Of a stretch of DNA of 64,000 bases, positions 22,487 through 31,568 are shown piece by piece. The translations under genes and the position numbers were made by a program. A model generated the notes under the pieces. That model was not told the origin of the DNA, did no database searches, and worked only from the letters and a program-made list of their open reading frames with translations. The number at the start of each line of letters is the position of its first letter. Positions within the stretch are counted from its first letter, which is position 1. The stretch comes from Ophiostoma sp. CBS 140.51 (Eukaryota > Ascomycota > Sordariomycetes > Ophiostomatales > Ophiostomataceae): assembly GCA_029298735.1 (NCBI GenBank), contig JANSLP010000027.1:1-64000 (forward strand), written 5' to 3'.

Positions 22487-25400
22487 TTACATCCCCAAGA
22501 GAAAGCTCAACACTCCCGATGTAAAATGACATATTATGCCCACAACAACGAGCACGCGAAACACAACCACACCCATCAATACGAGTGTCAGCACAAAACC
22601 ACCTGCCAAAAAACAAAGAAAGGCATCTGCAAACGTCAAGCATCCGCTCCGAAGTCGCCCCCGCAGGGCTGAGCAGCGATGGAAGACGGGGCGGACGTGC
22701 ATCCAATACCGCCAGAGAAATCCATACACCAGCAACCCCGCATTCTGAATAAACTCCAGGGGCACGTTGACTTCGTCGCGTATGCCACTGATACGATTAT
22801 TGATCTGCTTCCTCTTCTTGCCCGTCTTCGTTGAGACACCTGGACCTCCGTTGTCGGCGTCCTTCTTGGATTTCTTGCCATCAGCTCCTTTCTTGCCTTG
22901 TTCTCCCTTCTGCTCTTTTTGTCCTTTCTGCCCTTTATGGCCTTTCGGTTCCTGAGCTTGGTTTGGTTTTGCTTGTTGCTGTGGACACACTGCGCCCGAA
23001 CCCACCGCCTTTCTTTGTATACGCCCACGTGGAAGCTGTCCTGTCCGCGCCACCGCCATGTATGCAGCTCCTTGTGCCATCTCCTGTGTAGGAACCGTAT
23101 TACGTATTGCCCGTTCTTGTTGTTGCTGCTGATGCTGTTGCATCCTCTTAGCCCTCAAAGGGGAAGGTGCAGTGGACGGAGAAGGCATGATCTTCTGCAG
23201 AAAGCTAAAGTCGTTTTCTGGCTGGCGGTCATGGTGGTTGTTACCTTTATCTGTCGAAAAAGGGCGCACGGGATTCAAAGCAGTAGTAGTCGTTGATGCA
23301 TATGGCACAGATCGAACAGACGTGGCAGACGATGGCGACAGCTTCTCAACGCGCATCTTCGTCGCCGCCGCTAGGCGTTTGGACGATGTAGTAACGGTCG
23401 TGGCTGTTTCGGGAGGGAGGTCGCTTCTGCTCGACGAGCTGTTCGGTTTCGCATTCGGGCGGGAACACGCTGAAGAGGGCCTCATGCTGCGGGTCTGCAG
23501 TTTGAATTCTTTCTGCGGTATCGCTTGTACTGTCGGTGCCGTTGTTTCCGGCGGTGTCATGCGTCCCAAGTATCGTATGGCTCTCGCGACCTTCGTACGA
23601 GGCCATTGTGATTCTGCGATGGCTCCGTCGAAGCCCGTGCCCTGCTTGCTCTTGCTCGCGCCCGCGTCGGCCAGGGGCAGGCTCGTAGCGGATCCAGTAA
23701 TGGTGATGGTGGGTATGGAGGCAGATCCTGGTTTGTTGGGTTTGCCCTGGATCGCCGCCGCTAGAGCGGACTCCGCCTGCACATGTGTTGGCATGTGTTC
23801 TTTCGTGGGCTGAGGCTCTGTCACCATTCTGGTCTTTGTTGGTTGAGCTTCTGCCTCCGGTGTCGGTGACCTCTCGACGACTGAGCTCCCTTCCTGACGA
23901 ATGACGGACATGCTGATGTTCGTTGCTCGTCTTCTCGATCTCCTGCTCCTGGTTGGACATACGCTCACGCTGGGGTAGGGTAGAGGCTTGAACCTTTGAC
24001 GGCCGATGTTCGGCTGGGTCCTTCTCGGTCTCTGTCTCTGGTAGTGTTGCTGGTAGTACCGCCGCTGCATGTGCTTGATGTGATGAGGCTGTAAATAGCC
24101 AGAAGTCAACATCGGGTCGGAACCACGTACATGAGAAGAGGAAGGAGGTCGACTTGGAACCAGATTGAAGGATCTTTTGTTGTTTCGAGGAAGGACCATC
24201 ATACCTTGCAAACTATCGCCGCTCTCGCTTCGCAGTTCATCGGCGAGTCGGGTGCCGGCAAGGCCCCAGTGCATGTCACTACGGGGATCGGGCTGGGCGA
24301 GACTCGGAAGAGGTAAGAAGGGCTGTGGTTCTGGATCTGGCTGGCAAGGAACCGGCTCGTCTAGGTGGAGGTAATCTTCATTGCTCAAGACAGAAGTTGC
24401 TACATGGTGGTTGTGTGATTCAATATGGTGGCCGTTGACATTCGCGTTTTCAGCACTTCTGGCTTTTTGTTGACATGCGGAGTTGAGGGTGTGAAGAGAG
24501 GCCGATATGACATTTGGAGGTACGGGAGGAGGCATGTTGACGGTTGCTGAAGAGGACGTTGTCTCCCATCCCGCGCTGGAGAAACGCACAGCTTGCCATG
24601 CAGGCACTGCAGTACTACCTAGCCCGTCTAGACGGAGGTCCTTTGAGGGAATACGAGGAAGCGCTATGCAAGAAACATCGTCAGAGCTAATAAGAGATAA
24701 CGGGTGCGCGGATGGGGACTTACGAGGCGAAGAACTTCTTGACTGGGCAATGGGACTCAACAATGGCTCTGCAACCGACGACCACTGTCCGTTGTCCTTG
24801 CGCCACCGGACAAGACTCTGTTGACGCCGTAGCTCGTCCTTTCCCTTTTCGTACTTATCGATGCTCTCCTGGGCCATGCTTGCCGGTACACCGGATGCAG
24901 CACTGGAGATTGTGCTTTTTGAACCGGTCGTGGGCGTCAGGACGTCAAGTTGGCCCGTCTCTGGGTTTATACCCTGGACGCCGAGATAATCACCGCTGAG
25001 CTTGAGGTCCTTTCGCTGGCGATGGACTTCTCTCTTCCGGCGAAGAGGAATTTCGGTTGGGATTTGGTCGTTGCAGACGTTGTCACGAGATGCTGAGGGT
25101 GCGACCGTGGTCGTGCTGGGCCACGCACCTGGTGCCTTGACAGGAGGAGTAGGAGGTGAAGGAGTTCTATAATGTGGTGTACCGCCTCTTGTATGAAAGG
25201 ATGGTGGTATGCCAACTGAGCTCTGGTACGGATCTGTCAACGAGTCTTGTCGTCGAAGCCGGCCATGGGGGTATCTTGGACCCGTTCGGTTGGAGAGATT
25301 GCTTCCGGCCTCCCATACGTTGTGGGAGTAGGGTCCCAGTCTGTCGCTTAAAGTCGCAACGGTAGGAACATCCGCATTCAGGTCGTCCTAGACGCCGTGT

Positions 25401-25615
25401 GCACGGAGTGTGCCGCCGCGCTCTGGCTTTCTGCTTGGGAACAGCTTGGTGATGAAGCCAGGCAGAATTGATTTATCACTAGAGTCGAGCGAGTCGTCGG
25501 TTCGTGACTCGCAACGAGCTCTGGTTCGGATAAGGACGTTGTGAGAGGGTGCGTTGTTCGCGCTGAACGATCGTCTTGCTGCTCTCTTTTGTCTTGCCGG
25601 ACCGCCTGTTGACAT
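22487..25615 (-). pseudogene. Disordered protein with C-terminal membrane anchor, interrupted by in-frame TAG
   Basis: Not a family I recognise. The reading frame runs from an ATG at 25615 (MSTGGPARQKR) to a stop at 22487, 1042 codons. It is open except for a TAG at 25388-25390 (codon 76). Both sides look coding in the same frame: ILPGFITKLFPSRKPERGG before it, and DDLNADVPTVATLSDRLGPY and DYLGVQGINPETGQLDVLTP after it. No donor with fungal consensus removes the TAG. A 60-nt, frame-neutral intron is likely at 24664-24723 (GTAAGT, CTGAC, GCATAG). Most of the protein is low-complexity (Pro/Ser/Gln, a Lys/Gly-rich patch). The last ~100 residues form one or two hydrophobic segments around FLCFLAGGFVLTLVLMGVVVF. 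It is either a nonsense allele, an assembly error, or readthrough; if intact it would be a tail-anchored membrane protein. Confidence 0.6.
24664..24723 (-). other. Probable 60-nt intron with frame-neutral length
   Basis: Reading the minus strand, GTAAGT is followed 45-50 nt later by CTGAC and then GCATAG. The length is 60 nt with no stop, so spliced and retained forms both keep the frame. The retained form inserts 20 residues. Splice signals match those of confirmed introns in this window better than chance would suggest. Confidence 0.6.
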
Positions 25616-26128
25616 TGTGTAAACGCCTTGAGTAGCGCAGTTCTCGAGGCGGGATTGAATAATATACGAATGAAAATAAATAAGCATCGAGCAGAGTGCA
25701 AAATAAAATATGAATGTGACGCTGATAGGGGAGGCGGAGATGTAGCAAAAATGGTTGATGTGTAGTTCAAGACAGTATCCAGGGGTCAAAAAACGACATC
25801 CTGTTGATATACCAAGTAAGAAGGCCCATCGCACTTACCTATTTTGCTTCAAAGGGAAGGCCAACAACCAAAACTGGAAGGAACAAAAATGAGGAGGAAC
25901 AACTTTAGTCAAAATAAAGTGAGGAAGCGACGACCAAGTGAGGTCTAAAAAGGGGTAAATTTCTAAAGAAAAACAACAACAAACAAAATAAATTTTCAAT
26001 TAAAGGTACCATCCCTAAACGCCTGCCATGCAAAGTACACGAGCGCCCAACGAGCTAGTCGTGAATGAAGATTAAAAAAGTAAATTAAAGAGAAAACAAA
26101 AGAAAAAGAGACCAAAAATGTGTATTGT
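25616..26128. other. Intergenic, 0.5 kb
   Basis: Contains the upstream region of the gene starting at 25615 and the 3' flank of NUR1. The part next to NUR1 is A-rich (about 25860-26120). No additional gene is seen. Confidence 0.55.
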
Positions 26129-27817
26129 CTACCACCGAGACGGGAACCGCTCGTTTTTGCCGTTGTGGGATGCACTAGGCCGTGTCTTGGCAAAGGGATT
26201 AAATGGCACCGGCGGCGACGACATATCCTGCGGCTGGTGATGCGAAAGGTTCTCCTTCTTGGTGGGCGACTTGGTCGGACTACGCAAGCGCTGCATCCGC
26301 TCGGCGGCCTCGCGCTGCTCAATGGCGGCCAGCTCGCGCGAGTTGCGCGGCGACTGGAAGCCACTAACACTGCTGCTGCCAATATCATTCATACTGATGG
26401 CCTTTTTGAGCGGCGAGTTGACGTGGCTAAAGACGCCCATGCTGCCGCCAAAGTTGGTAGTAGCACTTGACGGAATCGACGGACGGTGGTTGCCGCTGCT
26501 GACTGTGGCCAGGGGTGTGTTGGCTACAAAGGCAGTGCCAGTTCTGGTTCTTGTTCCTTCGCCGATCAAGTTTGAGCCTGCACCAGTGCTCGGGCCCGCG
26601 CCCGTCGATGTATAGCTGGGCGTCGCACCCACGGGCATGCTCTGGCGCGACTTGGCGACGCTGGCGTTGCTCGGCGTAAAGGAGTCCGAGTACCTAGCTG
26701 GTCTCTGCTGCGCTGGTGTGAGATGACGAGGGGTGGCGGCAACGGTGCCTGAATGGCGACCGCTGGAGATGGAGGTCGAAGAAGCGTTACGGGTGCCAAA
26801 GTCGGGGTCAATGTGCTTGATGTAGTTGGCGTTGGGGTGGGTCTGGAAGCCGCGGTGGATGACGGTCGTCGGTGTACCGCTCTCAATCGACTCGCCGACA
26901 ACGATGTCGCCTGAAGAAGAATCGCCTGTTGCATCGGTGGGATCCATGGATACCTGCGTGCCCATGTCGCGCACAATCGGGTGCAGGCGCGGCTGCACAA
27001 ACTTGGTGTCGTACTCGTGGAGGACCTCCTTCTGGATGATGGCGTTGTCACGCTGGCGCTGGTCGTTCTTGGACTGCAGCTGGCGCATGGCCACCGAGAG
27101 ACCGACCTGGAGCACGATGCACTTGAGCACGGCGACGCTCGGCCGGGGCTCGAGAGGGTCGAGGGGCAGCTCGAACAAGTAGATGAGGATGTGGAGGGGG
27201 CTGAAGAACGAGAGGAGGGCGAGGGAGGCCGGGCGCGGGTCCCAGACGGCAAGTTCCCAGACGTCGCGGGTGCTGTCCGGATGGGCACGCGACTCGGCGC
27301 TTTCAAAGTTGACGAGGTCGCCGATGAGGCGCAGGGGTGAGTTGGTCGAGGGCGAGGACTGGACGCGGACGCGGTTGGCGGAGGGTGTGCCGGGGCGGCG
27401 GTCGATGTTGGCTTCGAAGAGACGGTAGCGGCGCTTGCGCGTATAGACAAAGAAGGCGTTGGCGACAGACAGAGAGACGCCAACCCAGACGAGGAGTTGA
27501 ACCTGAGGGAGAGTGAATGTTAACTAAGGAAGTCAAGTGATGCGAAGGTACAGCGCAGCAAGACCTACCAGGTACGACAGCCATCCGCGGCCCGAACCAT
27601 CGCCAAAAACATCATCGTCGGCGCTGTTGGACGGGCCCAGGTTGGCACGGGCAAGGAGGAAGAGGAAGTTGGCGACGACGCCGACCTGGCTGCCGACGGC
27701 GATGGAGTCGAGCTCGCGGGTCTCGATCTCTTCAGACAGCCAGAGCAAGAAATCCCAGGGGTTGATGGCAGCTATGATGCGCTGCATGGGCGTCTGCCGC
27801 CGCACGAGGCGCGGCAT
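26129..27817 (-). CDS. NUR1: Nuclear rim protein 1
   Basis: Inner nuclear membrane protein that, in yeast, works with the cohibin/Lrs4-Csm1 and Heh1 system to tether rDNA and silent chromatin to the nuclear periphery (family knowledge). It is 540 residues in two exons: 27569-27817 and 26129-27502. The 66-nt intron has a GTAGGT donor, TTAAC branch and CAG acceptor. The N-terminus MPRLVRRQTPMQRIIAAINPWDFLLWLSEEIETREL and the block YRLFEANIDRRPGTPSANRVRV are characteristic of the fungal Nur1 family. Hydrophobic segments occur near residues 45-60, 80-105 and 160-195. The C-terminal half is Ser/Thr-rich and probably disordered, with SPTKSPTKKE-type proline-directed phosphosites. It diverges from VMA7. 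Confidence 0.88.
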
Positions 27818-28930
27818 CTTGATGTGAATGTGAGGGGTTGCGAGAGAAAAAGGTTGAGGAGGTGGATGCGTCGTGCGTGAATCGTGAATAATGAAGGGAT
27901 GTAGTCGATTTTTATTGTTCGTTGCCGCGCAAGGGATGCCGCTGGAAGGCTCAAAACATTGTCGCCTGAACGATTTTTGGCTGTTTTGAAGTTTCCGTCG
28001 ATCGCCCTTGAGTGCCGAGTGACTGGATATGCGGAATGTCGTTGTGTTCGTTGAAGGCGTCGATGGAGAGCAACCCAGAAAAGACCAGAAGAAAAAAGCA
28101 AGGAGCTCGACAAACGGTTTCTATGGCGTAAGGTGCCTGGCCCTGGGCGGTTGCTGTTTGTTTACAAGCCGTTTTGGGGGCAATACCAAGCCTTCTGGTC
28201 TAAGGCCGCTATTAGCCTTACCTAATCAATACGGCTGGCTGCGGGGCTCTTCACTACAAAACTGGGTACTGCGACCGCCTATCGTTCAGGAGCTAGGCAG
28301 GTGCCATGGCAGCCAGAACAAGAGGCTCCCGGTACATCTACGGCCCCTTGCCAGTCTTCGAGTCACTGCACCAGCCAAAACACAAGGCCTTACTTTTTAA
28401 ATTGACTGCGAATAACAGACTACGATGAATAGACTGTAATAAATTAACTGCGATAAATTGATTACGATAAATTAACTACGACGACTACGAAAAAAAAAAA
28501 AAAAAAGATAAGCGTTGAAATGCGATGAATAAAATGTGCTAGATGTGCGCTAACAGTGCGCAGAAAGTGCGCTGGAGGTGCGCTGTATGTGCTGTATGCG
28601 TTGCACGACGCTGTGTGGATGGCCTGGTAAATACACAGAGGTAGTGGCTTGATGGCTACAGGGCGCAGTGGATGTACCGGGAGCCAGGACAAGACAATCA
28701 AAGGAGCCTTTATCGCTGGCCTGCAAGCCAAAGTGAGCAATTAATCCACAGCTGGTTCTCCCGACCTTAATCCATTGTCGGCTCTCCCTTCGACCAAGAC
28801 CATACGACGACACTCGGGACGACCCTCTGCGAACTCTCTATACGACCAGATCTATCTCTCTTCCTTTCTTGCCATCTACCAACCGCCCCAGAACGAATAG
28901 GGGCCAATCGAACCCCATTCATCTTCCACG
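27818..28930. promoter_or_regulatory. Divergent promoter region of NUR1 and VMA7
   Basis: A 1.1-kb region between two divergent starts, so both promoters must lie here. It contains a degenerate minisatellite at 28399-28490 followed by an A17 run, and a set of GTGCGC words at about 28540-28600. No other gene is supported. Confidence 0.6.
28399..28506 (+). repeat. Degenerate AT-rich minisatellite ending in A17
   Basis: Repeated words of the type AACTGCGATAAATT, GATTACGATAAATT and AACTACGACGACTACG occur five or six times with drift in 28399-28490, and are directly followed by 17 A. The repeat sits about 430 bp upstream of the VMA7 start, within the divergent promoter. Confidence 0.7.
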
Positions 28931-29494
28931 ATGACGACGACGGCGGCCGACTTCAAGGACCGGCAGTTCCTTGCTGTCATCGGCGACGAGGTACGGTCGA
29001 CCCACAGATAGAAGGAGGGACCAGAGAACACAGACGAAGCTGACTGGCGATGTAAAGGACTCCGTGACAGGCTTGCTGCTCGCTGGCATTGGCGTAAGTC
29101 GGCCCTCCCTTGCAACCACTTTCAACGACCTCCACTGACAACGACATAGCATGTGACCCCGGGACCTGATGCGCAAAAGAACTTTCTCGTCGTCGACAAC
29201 AAGACGGACAATTCGGCCATTGAGGCGGCTTTCGACAAGTTCACCACCGAACGCAAGGACATTGGCATTGTCCTGATCAACCAGCACGTATGTTGGAGCA
29301 GGAGAGGAGACGAAGAGCAGAATGGGGCCGGTGGACAGTTGCTAACAGAACAGATTGCCGACCGGATACGGTACCGTGTCGACACATACACCGCCGCTTT
29401 CCCGACGGTGCTCGAGATCCCGAGCAAAGACCACCCATACGACCCGGAGAAGGACAGCGTTCTGCGCCGTGTCAGACGACTGTTTGGCGAGTAG
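28931..29494 (+). CDS. VMA7: V-type ATPase subunit F
   Basis: Small stalk subunit of the V1 sector of the vacuolar proton ATPase, at the vacuole and endomembranes. It is 124 residues in four exons: 28931-28990, 29058-29093, 29150-29287 and 29354-29494. All three introns are 56-67 nt with GTACGG, GTAAGT and GTATGT donors, CTGAC or CTAAC branches and AG acceptors, and all are phase 0. The spliced protein shows the family blocks FLAVIGDE, DSVTGLLLAGIGHVTP, NFLVVDNKT, IGIVLINQHIADRIR and FPTVLEIPSKDHPYDPEKDS. Length equals the yeast subunit closely. It is a highly conserved housekeeping gene with nothing odd. Confidence 0.97.
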
Positions 29495-29965
29495 GAGACA
29501 GCATGGAGGGGGACGGAGAGTGCAGGACAGAGACGACGACGACTTGGATACTACAGTGCATTATTTGAGACAGAGACAACGTCGGGCCGGGGGCTATAAG
29601 GAGCGCCGGTTTGTTGAGACGCTGTACAGCGTCATAGAATGGGCGATATCATTATTTTCATTTCAATATAATACGATTGCTTTCACTACTATAGGAGACA
29701 TAGGGAGAGTGTGTCAAAATAATGAGACAATACACCGACTGTGCGGCAGACAGAGGAATGTGCTTGATTAGAAGTAAAAGGGTGACCCCATGGTGCCGTG
29801 AAAATGTATGGTGGCAGTAATGATGATGATAATGCAGACAAACAACAAACACAGAGAAACTAGCTACAAACGCAAGCTATAGAAAGACAGAGTACAACGT
29901 AAAAAGAGAAGCAGTTAACACAACAGCAAACAGACAACGAGATACAGGCAATAGAGAGCGAGGCT
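29495..29965. other. Intergenic, 0.5 kb
   Basis: 3' flank of VMA7 facing the open frame at 29966-30364. A+T content rises toward 29940. Nothing coding is seen. Confidence 0.5.
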
Positions 29966-30364
29966 TCAGAACCAAGTCGCAACCCAAGTCGTAAAGGCCG
30001 TGATGTAAGGGAGCGTAACAGAGTAAATAACAAAGCTGGACAGGGAATTTATAAGGAAATCACCGGTCGAAGCTCTGGAGCGAGTGGCAGTTAGACCGAC
30101 CCCCAACTGACCTAAGAAAAGACCAAAAAAGTACGAGCCAGACAACCACGGATATGAGCGAAATGTCTCGATGAAAACAGACATAGTCTTTGCCGGTGAT
30201 TTGCAAGCTAATTTGCGACGTAAGCCCATGTAGTACTCATAAGTAGCTGGAAATTTCTTTTCAAGTTTCTCTACCCATCGGCCTCGGACTTGAGTTTGTT
30301 CTGAAACCACAGCTTCTGCCTTTTGAAGTTCCTGTTGACTTTTGAGAATGGCGTCCAGAACTTC
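29966..30364 (-). other. Open frame continuing in frame after the NPC2-type stop
   Basis: Immediately after the TAG of the lipid-transfer gene (30365-30367), the same frame stays open for 132 codons to a TGA at 29966. The translation has an amphipathic, coiled-coil-like start (VLDAILKSQQELQKAEAV, then WVEKLEKKFPATYEYYMGLRRK). It continues with two hydrophobic stretches (about YPWLSGSYFFGLFLGQLGVGL and FLINSLSSFVIYSVTLPYI). There is no ATG near its beginning; the first internal ATG (30237) leaves only 90 residues. GTTGTAG just before it could act as a splice acceptor, but joining from the known exon 1 donor breaks the frame. Codon use is more A/T-ending than in neighbours. It could be a readthrough extension, the last exon of an unseen gene, or a relic. 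I do not recognise the family. Confidence 0.45.
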
Positions 30365-30941
30365 CTACAACTCGGCGCTCACGGAGCCATCGCGAGCAAA
30401 AGTGACAGTGGCAGTCAGGCAGGTGATAGGCTCATCGTCGACGGTGTAGACATCGGCCAGGACCGTGTACTTGCCGGGAGGGATTTCGCGCGGCAGGTCG
30501 ACGGACTTGGTGATGGAGATGAGGCCCTTCTCAATGGGGCACTCGAGCTCGACGTTCTGAATCTGCTCGCACAGGTCGGCAGTGGTGCTGATAAGACGAA
30601 TCAGGCCGTACTTGACCTGGAGGTTGACATAGGCGCCCTGGGCGATGGTCTTGGAAACCGAAGCCACAGCCTCAATGACAAGCTCGACGCCGCTGTTTGG
30701 TTAGCGAGGAATTAACAAAACGGATACACGTAGTGGGCACTCACGCCTGGGGAGGGTTGGGAGACAGGTCGACGCTCTTGATGGTCAGGATGTCGCTGGA
30801 GTGGTCGGACGGGCAGAACTCGAGCGGCGACTTGCCGGGAACCTTGAGGTCTTCACGGGGTGTAGCGTCGCCGCCAAAGAAGTTGAGGCTGGCGGCCGAA
30901 GCCGTCGACAGTAGGGCGAGGAGAGCGGTGCCGGTCCGCAT
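30365..30941 (-). CDS. NPC2: ML-domain (NPC2-type) PG/PI transfer protein
   Basis: Secreted or vacuolar lipid-binding protein of the MD-2-related lipid-recognition family, like fungal phosphatidylglycerol/phosphatidylinositol transfer protein and Npc2, which move sterols or phospholipids between membranes. It is 174 residues in two exons (30745-30941 and 30365-30692), with a 52-nt intron (GTGAGT, GCTAAC, CAG). Signal peptide MRTGTALLALLSTASAAS; mature ML domain with CPSD, LCEQI, ECPIEKG, PREIPPGKYTV and ITCLTATV blocks, including four cysteines. Length matches the family (about 170-180). Its stop codon TAG is followed by a long in-frame open stretch, described separately. Confidence 0.93.
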
Positions 30942-31364
30942 GGTTGTGATTGTGATGGATTTGGTTGAAGAGTAAGAAGAGACGAAGAGGAGAAATGACC
31001 CGGCAGAAGTCAGGAGAAAGCGAGAGAGAGAACGGGTTATCGAGCAAACGAAAGAGCGACACTGATGAAACGATCGTTGGGTCTGTTGGACGATACAATA
31101 GTCGTGTAGATGGACGGCGTGTTGAAGAGAGAGATGGTCCAAAGAAAGAACAGTAGTTTATTTGTTTGTTCTTTTAAAACAGTCGTAGAAGTGGTAGGAG
31201 GAAGTGATGACGAAGTTGAGAGCGAATTTGTTGAGGAGGCGGAGGAAGTACTACGAGCTAGAAGGCGTCAATGGCGAGAACGGGCAGCTGCCAAACGGCC
31301 ATGTTCGTAACACCGCAGCCGAGAGACGGTTTGGTTTTGGTAGGCGTAAGGCAGGGAAAACGGT

Positions 31365-31376
31365 GGGGGGGGGGGG
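31365..31376 (+). repeat. G12 homopolymer
   Basis: Twelve consecutive G on the + strand, close to other G-rich sequence. It is prone to sequencing length error and may join G-quadruplex structures with neighbouring G runs. Confidence 0.85.
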
Positions 31377-31524
31377 TTGGCGTCATGGGAGAGGGCAGGG
31401 CGGCCCATGATTGGTGGGACGTTTCATCGGGCCAACCAGCGGTCGCCTAGGACAGAAGAAAAGTGGGCCATTTACGAATCAAAGGCACTCAAAGAGGCAG
31501 CGATTCTCGCATTCTTGATATTGA

Positions 31525-31568
31525 GGGAAGGAGCTGGGAGGGAGGGAAGGAGCTGGGAGGGAGGGAAG
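31525..31568 (+). repeat. 19-bp tandem duplication, G-tract rich
   Basis: The unit GGGAAGGAGCTGGGAGGGA occurs twice exactly and then begins a third time (GGGAAG). Each copy has three G3 runs, so the array meets the pattern for a G-quadruplex. It lies in the NPC2-SET3 intergenic region, about 580 bp upstream of NPC2. Confidence 0.8.

Noticed and set aside
22119..22706. 195-codon minus-strand frame with a Lys run
   Set aside because: Overlaps the T18 run and the 3' end of the long gene; no conserved features, and the Lys run is only the homopolymer translated.
25388..30367. Idea that TAG is reassigned as a sense codon, since three frames in this window run through TAG
   Set aside because: Clear genes here (GH125, dehydrogenase) end naturally at TAG, so reassignment is excluded; each case needs its own explanation.
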